From an uncultured Methanomicrobiales archaeon (GTDB taxonomy: Archaea > Halobacteriota > Methanomicrobia > Methanomicrobiales > Methanospirillaceae), in assembly GCA_903828975.1 (NCBI GenBank), contig CAIKOD010000178.1, positions 1-41,658 on the forward strand: a DNA stretch of 41,658 nt. Direction: 5' to 3'. The position numbers were made by a program, and so were the translations under genes. The stretch's first letter is position 1. Each line of letters opens with the position of its first letter. This document shows positions 9,324-15,969 of this stretch, in pieces. Under the pieces are notes generated by a model, which was given only the letters and a program-made list of their open reading frames with translations, searched no databases and was not told the origin of the DNA.

Positions 9324-9753
9324 ATGCAGACCAGGGAACAGGATAAAAAAAAGCATTATTTTTCTCTGTAGTTATAACTCCGTGAGATCGCAGATAGCCG
9401 AAGGTTTCATGCGGCACATTTTCGGCGACCGGTATGACGTCTATAGTGCCGGTGTCGCAAGTGGCGGGGTAAGCCCCTATGCCATCGCAGTGATGAAGGA
9501 GATCGGGATCGACATCTCCAATCAGCGTTCAAAATCCCTGCATGGATTCAAAGACCGGCACTTTGATGTGGTGGTTACCTTGTGTGACCATGGAAAAGAG
9601 GCCTGCATATGTTGCCTCCCGCGGGGAGACCTCGTCCTTCACCATAATTTTTCCGCTCCAAACGAGGTCGGTATCCCAGAAGAGAAGACCCGGGAAGAAT
9701 TCAGGGAAGTGCGGGACCAGATAAAAACGTGGCTGATGCACCAGTTCAGTTAG
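9324..9753 (+). CDS. arsC: thioredoxin-type arsenate reductase / low-molecular-weight phosphatase family protein, N-terminus frame-split
   Basis: Product would be about 142 residues. The conserved core (YSAGVASGG, IGIDISNQRSKSL, VVTLCDHGKEAC, EVRDQI) matches thioredoxin-coupled ArsC, with the two redox cysteines seven residues apart. The catalytic loop CSYNSVRS (CX5R) lies upstream of GTG 9382, in the same frame, but that frame has no ATG, GTG or TTG before its stop at 9319-9321. ATG 9324 opens another frame, which joins the core frame if the run of eight A at 9345-9352 is read as seven. Thus a GTG 9382 start would lack the catalytic Cys. The general-acid Asp of the DDP motif is replaced (FSAP). 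Its place between phoU and pstS suggests a link to phosphate/arsenate discrimination. Confidence 0.7.
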
Positions 9754-9817
9754 TCTGAATATTTTTCTTTTCAATTTTTTATTTTTATCCAGTATTCATG
9801 CATAAAATAAATAATCT

Positions 9818-9867
9818 CTATAGATTATATATATACATATATTCTCTGTCGGGAATTGGTATATATC
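9818..9867 (+). promoter_or_regulatory. pstS promoter region
   Basis: CTATAGA (9818-9824) plus TATATAT and CAT repeat the arrangement found upstream of pstCA and the AbrB-PhoU gene. A second TATA-like site (TATATATCC near 9860) lies about 30 bases before ATG 9894 and would give a nearly leaderless mRNA. pstS therefore has its own promoter although it ends the pst cluster. Confidence 0.5.
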
Positions 9868-9893
9868 CAACAGTCAATTGTTATCAGACCATT

Positions 9894-10850
9894 ATGGTAA
9901 ACAATCTTAGGAAATTTGGAATTGCAGGACTGGTCATTGCAGTACTGCTTATGCTCATGGTCTTTTCAACTGGTTGCGTCAACAACACGGCCGGAAAGAC
10001 TCCGACAGCCGTATCAACCGCTTCAACAACCCCGGTTGCTTCTCAGGTCGCAACACAGGCAACAACTACCTTAGCCAGAACCCCTCAGGCCGCTCCCGGA
10101 AGCAAGACCATCAAGATATCAGGTTCTACCACGGTACTTCCAATTGCCCAGAATGCAGCAGATGCATTCATGACAGCCAACGCGGGAACCAATATCCAGG
10201 TATCCGGTGGTGGATCAGGTGTTGGTGTCCAGCAGATCGGTGACAAACTTGTCGATATCGGGATGTCTTCGAGAGACCTTACCAAGGATGAAATAGCGAA
10301 ATACAAGGAATTCGTCGTCACCCCGGTGGCACTTGACGGTATTGCAGTCATTGTTAACCCCAACAATAACCCGGTTAGTTCCCTGAGTATCGCCCAGATC
10401 CGCGATATATACAGCGGGAAAGTTACCAACTGGAAAGACGTCGGCGGCAAGGATATGGCAATCGTCGTGATAGGCCGCGACAGTGCATCAGGGACCCGCA
10501 CCTTCTTCACCGACACGGTGATGAACAAGACCAATTACGTAAAGACCCAGTTCGAGAAGAACTCGAACGGTGCGATCCAGCAGAGCGTTGCCCAGACCCC
10601 CGGTGCAATCGGGTATGTAGGACTTGGGTTCATCGACCCGACCGTGAAAGCATTAAAGATCAGCGTCAACGGAACGCTCGTCGAGCCATCAGTCAAGACA
10701 GTACTTGACAAGAGTTATCCGATTTCAAGGTCACTGCTGATGATCACCAACGGGCAGCCAAACGGTCTGGTAAAAAGCTATATTGACTACATCCTGAGCC
10801 CGGAAGGCCAGAAACTTGTAGCAAAAGAAGGCTTTGTACCTATACCCTGA
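9894..10850 (+). CDS. pstS: phosphate-binding lipoprotein PstS
   Basis: A 318-residue periplasmic-type phosphate-binding protein of the ABC importer. The signal peptide (LVIAVLLMLMVF) ends in a lipobox STGC, so Cys28 would be lipid-anchored outside the cell. It is followed by a Thr/Ala/Pro linker of about 40 residues. The binding domain starts at KISGSTTVLPIAQ (phosphate-loop Ser/Thr) and contains VSGGGSGVGVQQI, DIGMSSRDL and GRDSASGTRTFF, the usual PstS signature elements. The frame opens at 9798, but ATG 9894 gives a proper signal peptide and is preferred. It follows arsC after a T-rich gap and has its own promoter and a strong terminator. Confidence 0.93.
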   Translation: MVNNLRKFGIAGLVIAVLLMLMVFSTGCVNNTAGKTPTAVSTASTTPVASQVATQATTTLARTPQAAPGSKTIKISGSTTVLPIAQNAADAFMTANAGTNIQVSGGGSGVGVQQIGDKLVDIGMSSRDLTKDEIAKYKEFVVTPVALDGIAVIVNPNNNPVSSLSIAQIRDIYSGKVTNWKDVGGKDMAIVVIGRDSASGTRTFFTDTVMNKTNYVKTQFEKNSNGAIQQSVAQTPGAIGYVGLGFIDPTVKALKISVNGTLVEPSVKTVLDKSYPISRSLLMITNGQPNGLVKSYIDYILSPEGQKLVAKEGFVPIP

Positions 10851-10886
10851 ACAACTTTTTTACCAGAACAGAATAGTGTGGAAAGA

Positions 10887-10925
10887 GGGGCCACGAAAGG
10901 ATTTCGCCCCCACCTTTTTTTTTTT
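10887..10925 (+). terminator. pstS terminator
   Basis: GGGG, CGAAA, three loop bases, TTTCG, CCCC form an interrupted 9-bp hairpin (10887-10910), followed by a run of eleven T (10915-10925). Confidence 0.8.
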
Positions 10926-11076
10926 ATAATGTATCATTGTTCCCACCAGGGACCACAAAATGGTTTTCCCTAATCCATCAGTCTTATGATTTTAATGAAA
11001 ACGAGGGGTATTATTTTCATACCTGCAGAAATTATCAACTGTTTTAACTGAACTACCCGGCTGCCCTTTTCACCAG

Positions 11077-12219
11077 TCAGTCTTTATCATCGCGGAGAGC
11101 ATCCTCCATCTCTCTCATTGCCTTCTGTATCTTCCTCTGTTCGGTGGTATTTGTTGCAGATATCCGGATGACCTGGAACATCGGGCTCACCGTAATATGT
11201 TCGCGGTAGGTGACCTTCACGATCTTAATGGTCCTGTCATGATGACTGGTATCACCATCTTCCATAGCGCGGAGCAGTTCCGGAAGGTCTGGCGGGATAA
11301 ATACCTCAAGCGTTGTGCCTGGCCCGAACCTGATCAGGTCATCGATCGCTGCCTCGTTGAAATACGAGATCTGGCCGTTCTGGTTCAGTTCGATAACAGG
11401 GTTTGCCTCGAGGTACGGGAACGCCGATAATCGCTCAATCTCCCGTGCCATTGCAAGTCTTTTCGTGATATTGGTAACCGTTATCATTGTCCCTGAATCT
11501 TTGTTGTGCTCTTCGAGGGGCACGATGTTGATCTCGCAATCGATCAGGGGACCGGATTTCTGCCTGAACCGTGTCCGTAGCTCGGAATGCATCTTATTTT
11601 CCAAATCTGTCACGACCTGGTCTTTCACCCGTCTGTATACCTCATGGTCCTCGTAAAGGGACTCGAGGTCTTTTTCCATCAGGTCCTGTTTTGAATACTG
11701 CAGCATCCTTGCGAACGTGTCATTGACCCATCTGATCCGCTCGTCCTTTATAAGCGCAATTCCGTGGGGTGATGCAGCAAGGATTGCATCAAGGATATGG
11801 TTTTTCTCATACAGTTCCCGCTGCGCACGTCTCTGTTCCACACCCTTTCTTATCTTCGACCGGAGCTCGGTAAACTGGGCTGCCGGGTCTCCGCCTTTCT
11901 GGAGGTAGAAATCAGCTCCATTATTTAAGGCTTCTATCACCACTTCCTCCCTGCCTTTCCCGGTAAACACGATAAAAGGGATGGTGGTATTGCCAGACCT
12001 GACCGTTTTTAAAAAGGTGATGCCGTCCATGTCAGGCATGAGGTAATCAGAGACCACGGCATCGTATTGTACTTTTGTCAGCATTACGAGCGCATCAGCG
12101 GCTGAATTTGCGATATCGACACGGCATTCACCGGAACGCTCGAGAAAAAGCTTTGCGATCCCGATGAGTCCGGGCTCATCATCAACAAGAAGTACTATTA
12201 TTCTGCCTGCCTTACTCAA
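11077..12219 (-). CDS. response regulator with REC and two PAS domains, no output kinase
   Basis: A 380-residue cytosolic signalling protein. Residues 1-130 are a receiver domain with the acidic pair in LLVDDEPG, the phospho-acceptor Asp in VVSDYLMPDMDG, the Thr in FTGKG and the Lys in YLQKGGD. Two PAS domains follow: about 140-260 (ILAASPHGIALIKDERIRWVND) and about 265-365 (EANPVIELNQNGQISYFNE). There is no histidine kinase, GGDEF or DNA-binding domain, so it probably passes its signal to a partner kinase by contact, as many methanogen REC-PAS proteins do. The start codon is TTG, overlapping the end of a short frame upstream. No cognate kinase gene is in the window. Confidence 0.85.
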   Translation of the reverse strand: MSKAGRIIVLLVDDEPGLIGIAKLFLERSGECRVDIANSAADALVMLTKVQYDAVVSDYLMPDMDGITFLKTVRSGNTTIPFIVFTGKGREEVVIEALNNGADFYLQKGGDPAAQFTELRSKIRKGVEQRRAQRELYEKNHILDAILAASPHGIALIKDERIRWVNDTFARMLQYSKQDLMEKDLESLYEDHEVYRRVKDQVVTDLENKMHSELRTRFRQKSGPLIDCEINIVPLEEHNKDSGTMITVTNITKRLAMAREIERLSAFPYLEANPVIELNQNGQISYFNEAAIDDLIRFGPGTTLEVFIPPDLPELLRAMEDGDTSHHDRTIKIVKVTYREHITVSPMFQVIRISATNTTEQRKIQKAMREMEDALRDDKD

Positions 12220-12439
12220 GAATAATCACCCGGTTGTTTCTTAGGGAATAAAGGGGACCTGTATTCAGGTCCAGCACCCCCTCCGCCTCATGGTCCCGAT
12301 CGGCCATGGACAAGAGCCCCAACCTGTATATCCATTGATTACCCGAAACAGGGATCTCTCTATCCTCCAGTATCAGAATTCCAATACTTATAGATCGTGA
12401 AATAGACAATGTATAAAATATTTTAATATATTTACTCAT
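12212..12439 (-). CDS. possible small leader ORF of the response regulator
   Basis: A 75-codon frame opens at an ATG in an AT-rich promoter-like region and ends 8 bases inside the response-regulator gene, so stop and start overlap (GTAA region). The last 50 residues (from DREIPVSGNQ to NNRVIILE) look plausibly coding, while the first 25 are translated AT-rich sequence. There is no good ribosome binding site and no recognised family. It may be a translationally coupled leader or just the 5' untranslated region. Confidence 0.3.
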   Translation of the reverse strand: MSKYIKIFYTLSISRSISIGILILEDREIPVSGNQWIYRLGLLSMADRDHEAEGVLDLNTGPLYSLRNNRVIILE

Positions 12440-12477
12440 ATATAATTTATTTTTTGAAAATCAGGGCTTTGTTTAAA

Positions 12478-12725
12478 CCATGCATTTTTAAAAAGAAGAA
12501 GAAATATGTGGACCGGAGGGGTTTCATCCCCTCCCTGCCCCCTCCCCAATAAGATATTCCTTGGGCAGGGTTAAACGGAAGAATCAACGAAAGTTTCAGA
12601 GATTTAATGACCCCCCACTATCCCAACCGGGGTCGCCAAAGTCGTGGGGCGGAGCCCCGTGAGCGTGGGTAAATTTCGGAATACTTCAAAATGGTAAGCC
12701 ATTTTAGAGCATTTCAACAAAGGGT
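12478..12725 (+). repeat. structured intergenic repeat, copy 2
   Basis: It contains the leader ATGCATTTTTAAAAAGAAG, a GGAGGGG-TTTCAT-CCCCTCC hairpin, CCCTGCCC/GGGCAGGG around ATAAGATATTCC, TTTCAGAGATTTAA, TATCCCAACCGGGGTCGCCA and GGGCGGAGCCCCG. The end reads TTTTAGAGCATTTCAACAAAG, whose TTTCAACAAAG is the reverse complement of the CTTTGTTGAAA that begins copy 3. A perfect hairpin follows: CTATGAGCC-GCT-GGCTCATAG (12727-12747). Confidence 0.82.
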
Positions 12726-12726
12726 G

Positions 12727-12747
12727 CTATGAGCCGCTGGCTCATAG
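12727..12747. repeat. perfect 9-bp inverted repeat next to repeat copy 2
   Basis: CTATGAGCC, a three-base loop GCT, then GGCTCATAG. There is no T-run after it, so it is not an obvious terminator. A weaker relative (GAAGCC-ATCT-GGCTTC preceded by GGTGC) lies near 171-190, suggesting that a fragment of the same repeat family is at the start of the window. Confidence 0.6.
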
Positions 12748-12890
12748 ATGAGGATAAAAAAGCTGGACCTTCACGATGGCTGCCTGAAGTTGTTCATACC
12801 AGCGAATATCAGAACTTATTTCTGTCATCCACGTGAACGACCCCTTGATCAGCAGCTTTTTCCCTTTCCCGTCCTGATTAACAAATAATT

Positions 12891-13700
12891 ATGACGGTCA
12901 GTTCAGTCAGGTGGACACTGTCGGACCTCAATGCGGCAGTCAGCTGGTGCAGGAAACGGAACTCACAGGGTATCAGGTGCATCCTTGCCGTGCTCGGGGA
13001 ACATGCACAATCAAAACAGGCCACATTCCACAGTACAAAAGAGAATATCGATTGCATCAGGGCGATCGAAGCACACCAGCTTGATGCATCGCTGTCACTC
13101 AAGCTGACGGCGGTCGGTGCCGTGTTCGATCAGCAGGTATGCAGGGATAATGCTATTACCATATTCCATGAAGCCACTGTCCGGCTTGCGGGATTCGAAC
13201 TTGACATGGAGGGGAAGGGGCTGATCGATATCACCATCGATACTGGGATTGCCTGCATCAGGACCGGATACCCGGTCACCCTTGCACTCCAGGCATACAT
13301 GGACCGGACAGGGAAAGACCTTGCGAACATTGTCTCGGCAGGTATCATACCAAGAATTGTAAAAGGGGCGTATCATGGTGATTACCACGAGTTTGAACAG
13401 GTCCAGGGGCGTTTTAAGGCACTTGTTGAGATGGTATTACCTACTGGTGCCGCATTCCAGGTCGCGACGCATGACCCGGAACTGCTGGAGTGGCTGACAT
13501 CCCACCTGGACGACGAGAAACACCGTGTTGAGTTCGGATTTCTTTTGGGCCTTTCGGACCAGACGAAAACGGAACTTGCCGAAAACGGATGGGCCGTTTC
13601 AGAATATATACCACTTGGCAATGGAGCCGGCCCCTATATCGCAAGAAGAGAGCATTATCTGTCAGCGCTTGGCGAAATAGGGAGGGTGCCGGCCCCCTGA
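12891..13700 (+). CDS. proline dehydrogenase-like protein
   Basis: A 269-residue protein with the motifs of the FAD-binding proline dehydrogenase TIM barrel: FELDMEGKG (strand with the acidic pair), RIVKGAYHG, QVATHDPELLEWL, VEFGFLLGLS, and SEYIPLGNGAGPYIARRE, where the paired Arg bind the proline carboxylate in characterised enzymes. The length is close to monofunctional bacterial proline dehydrogenases. It would oxidise L-proline to pyrroline-5-carboxylate. No pyrroline-5-carboxylate dehydrogenase is adjacent, and the electron acceptor in a strict anaerobe is unclear. The N-terminus is shorter than in bacterial enzymes. It could act on a different amine substrate. Confidence 0.75.
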   Translation: MTVSSVRWTLSDLNAAVSWCRKRNSQGIRCILAVLGEHAQSKQATFHSTKENIDCIRAIEAHQLDASLSLKLTAVGAVFDQQVCRDNAITIFHEATVRLAGFELDMEGKGLIDITIDTGIACIRTGYPVTLALQAYMDRTGKDLANIVSAGIIPRIVKGAYHGDYHEFEQVQGRFKALVEMVLPTGAAFQVATHDPELLEWLTSHLDDEKHRVEFGFLLGLSDQTKTELAENGWAVSEYIPLGNGAGPYIARREHYLSALGEIGRVPAP

Positions 13701-13731
13701 AATAGGTGCTGTGGTCATTAGGGGACCCTGA

Positions 13732-14097
13732 TTATCTCAATAAAGCACCGATAACGCCACCGGTTAAGCCAAGTACTGCATGGTAGAGTGCAAGGATGAT
13801 CAGGGTCATCGCGATGCCCAGTCCGGCTACCAGGCCAGAAATTCCGAGAAGGAACGTGCTCCCGATAATCGCAAGGACTGATAGGATGACCGCGCCTAAC
13901 AACCCGCTCAAAAACCCGGCCTTCCCGCCGTTTCACACATCACCACCTGCAACCAGCCCTGCAACCAGCGGCCCGATTACCGGTACAAAGCCCAAGCTTA
14001 CCATCAGGACAAATCCGACAGCAACTGCAAGCCAGAACGAACCTTGCTTTTTAGAACTCGTCTGTTCAGGTAATTGTTTCGAAAAAGTGATTAATTT
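13732..14097 (-). pseudogene. small multi-helix membrane protein broken by an in-frame TGA
   Basis: On the minus strand one frame reads continuously as a hydrophobic Gly/Ala/Leu-rich protein of about 120 residues, starting KLITFSKQLPEQ and ending TGGVIGALLR. It carries FWLAVAVGFVLMVSLGFVPV, GPLVAGLVAGGDV, then a TGA (13933-13935), then NGGKAGFLSGLLGAVILSVL. The pattern (helix, GPLVAG...AGGD..GGKAGFL, helices) resembles the DUF5518 family of archaeal membrane proteins. The frame has no ATG, GTG or TTG before the first membrane helix, although a TATA-like CATATAAAAATT lies just upstream. The simplest reading is a decayed gene, probably a CGA or GGA turned into TGA. Confidence 0.7.
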
Positions 14098-14160
14098 TTA
14101 TATGCGAAAATCCGGGAATCAACACTGAAATGTCCTTCCGGTGAGGATTAGACCCGACCT

Positions 14161-14349
14161 TTAGGTACCTTCGGAGAGCATCCTCCCCGACTTCCCTATA
14201 TTATCCCGGTCAAGCTCATCGATTAGTACCGTGACCATGTCGGGTTCTACCCCGAGTGTATCGGTGATGGTCTTTGTAAACTCCCTGATGAGGACTTTTT
14301 TCTGTTCGACAGTCCTCCCTTTGCCCATTTTTATAATAACAACCGGCAT
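14161..14349 (-). CDS. 4-oxalocrotonate tautomerase family protein
   Basis: A 62-residue enzyme of the tautomerase superfamily. After removal of the initiator Met, Pro1 (MPVVIIKMGKGRT) is the catalytic base of the family. A basic residue in GKGRTVEQKKVLIREFT is typical of the active site. The frame is open to 14373, but ATG 14349 exposes Pro1 and has GGTGA five bases upstream, so this start is secure. Such proteins form hexamers of small beta-alpha-beta subunits. The physiological substrate in methanogens is unknown. It stands alone, between a broken membrane gene and malic enzyme. Confidence 0.85.
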   Translation of the reverse strand: MPVVIIKMGKGRTVEQKKVLIREFTKTITDTLGVEPDMVTVLIDELDRDNIGKSGRMLSEGT

Positions 14350-14536
14350 ATTGCTCACCAGTAGTCTGGTCACCTGACCTGATAAGCTATGCGAATCCGG
14401 GCCCCGGGAAGAAGAATAAGCGGAGCGACCTCATTTTTTTAATCCGGGCCTCCAAGCCCGATCTGAAATTTTCCATTCGGACAACAACGGTTTTCAGAAC
14501 TGGAAAAAAAGAGAAAACTGCTCTGGAATCATCGGG

Positions 14537-15769
14537 TCATTCCGATGTCCTGCGGGCACACCCCCCGGCAATTGCCGCCTCTTTTACAGCCCCCGCAATT
14601 GCTGCCGTCACCCGGCGGTCAAGGATGCTGGGGAGGATCCGATCCTTTGCAGGTTTTCTGATGTAGTCTGCAAGTGCATGGGCTGCTGCAACTTTCATCC
14701 CGTTGGTAATTTTCGTGGCGCATGCATCAAGGGCCCCGCGGAACATCCCCGGGAAGACCAGTGCATTGTTGATCTGGTTCGGGAAGTCGCTCCTACCGGT
14801 GCCCACGATGGCTGCACCTGCAGACAGTGCAATATCAGGCATGATCTCGGGGACCGGGTTTGCCATGGCTAAGACGATGGGGTCATCGTTCATTGAACGG
14901 ACCATCTTTTTTGTAATAATCCCGGGTGCAGAGACCCCGATACATACATCCGCACCTTCCATCGCAACAGCGATGTCGCCGGACCTGCCCTGGCGGTTTG
15001 TCTCGTCAGCGAGGATAAACTTGTATTTATTGGCGTAGAGCCCCTCACGCTGACGGTGTATGATGCCGTTGGTATCACAGACAATGATATCATGGACTGA
15101 GCGGCAGTAATCAGGGTTGTACCCGATGCATTTCAGGAGCCTGGCTGTTGCATACCCTGCAGCCCCTGCACCGCAGATGGTAATATTGAGGTCCTCAAAT
15201 TCCTTTCCCGTCACCTTGCAGGCATTCAGGAGCGCTGCCAGGATGACGATTGCCGTGCCGTGCTGGTCATCGTGCATGACCGGGATACCGATATCCTGCA
15301 GCGCCTCTTCAACTTCAAAACATTTCGGTGCGGCGATATCCTCGAGGTTGATCCCGCCAAACACCGGTGCGATATTCTTGATGTCATCGGCAAAACCAGC
15401 GTGATACTTCTCAAAACATATAGGGAACGCATCAATATCGGCAAATTTCTTGAAAAGAATTGCCTTTCCTTCCATGACCGGGATCGCTGCATAGCCGCCG
15501 ATATTTCCAAGCCCCAAAACGGCTGAACCATCAGTGACGATTGCGATGGTGTTCGCCTTCAGGGTATACCGGTATGCAAGGTCCTTGTCCTTCTCAATTG
15601 CCCTGCATACAGCGGCAACCCCGGGTGTGTACGCCCTTGCGAGGTCTTTCCTGGTCCTGAGCGGGACCTTGGAACGGATTTCCAGTTTTCCCTGTTTCCG
15701 TTCGTGGAGTTCGAGGGCTTCCCGGTACACATCTGACTTTTTCTGGGTACTTGCTGCTTTTTTCGTCAT
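14537..15769 (-). CDS. NAD(P)-dependent malic enzyme
   Basis: A 410-residue cytosolic enzyme that oxidatively decarboxylates malate to pyruvate. N-terminal motifs include KVPLRTRKDLARAYTPGVA (substrate-site Tyr), VTDGSAVLGLGNIG and the metal/catalytic region KKFADIDAFPICF. Later come HDDQHGTAIVILAAL and the nucleotide-binding Rossmann loop ICGAGAAGYATARLL, then MANPVPEI. The length agrees with the short prokaryotic malic enzymes. ATG 15769 gives the usual MTKKAAS start; the open frame to 15871 adds unrelated sequence. GGAG lies eight bases upstream of 15769. No other C4-acid gene is nearby. Confidence 0.92.
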   Translation of the reverse strand: MTKKAASTQKKSDVYREALELHERKQGKLEIRSKVPLRTRKDLARAYTPGVAAVCRAIEKDKDLAYRYTLKANTIAIVTDGSAVLGLGNIGGYAAIPVMEGKAILFKKFADIDAFPICFEKYHAGFADDIKNIAPVFGGINLEDIAAPKCFEVEEALQDIGIPVMHDDQHGTAIVILAALLNACKVTGKEFEDLNITICGAGAAGYATARLLKCIGYNPDYCRSVHDIIVCDTNGIIHRQREGLYANKYKFILADETNRQGRSGDIAVAMEGADVCIGVSAPGIITKKMVRSMNDDPIVLAMANPVPEIMPDIALSAGAAIVGTGRSDFPNQINNALVFPGMFRGALDACATKITNGMKVAAAHALADYIRKPAKDRILPSILDRRVTAAIAGAVKEAAIAGGCARRTSE

Positions 15770-15969
15770 CCACAAGAGCTCCGTTTGTCCTGCATTGAAT
15801 GAGCGCATCCTCCCTACAATAATGTTGTGGTACGAGAACCGGGTGAACGACAACCCCCGGAGCCCTGCCACCTGGCCTGACTATACAATACGGTTCACAC
15901 ACGCAAGGTTCAGGCTGTAAAACCATCTACCGGAGGCCATTTACAACAGTACCACTGTTTCATTGCTTC

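Noticed and set aside
13796-14128. 110-codon plus-strand frame
   Set aside because: It is the antisense of the broken membrane-protein gene on the minus strand, whose hydrophobic translation is far more protein-like.
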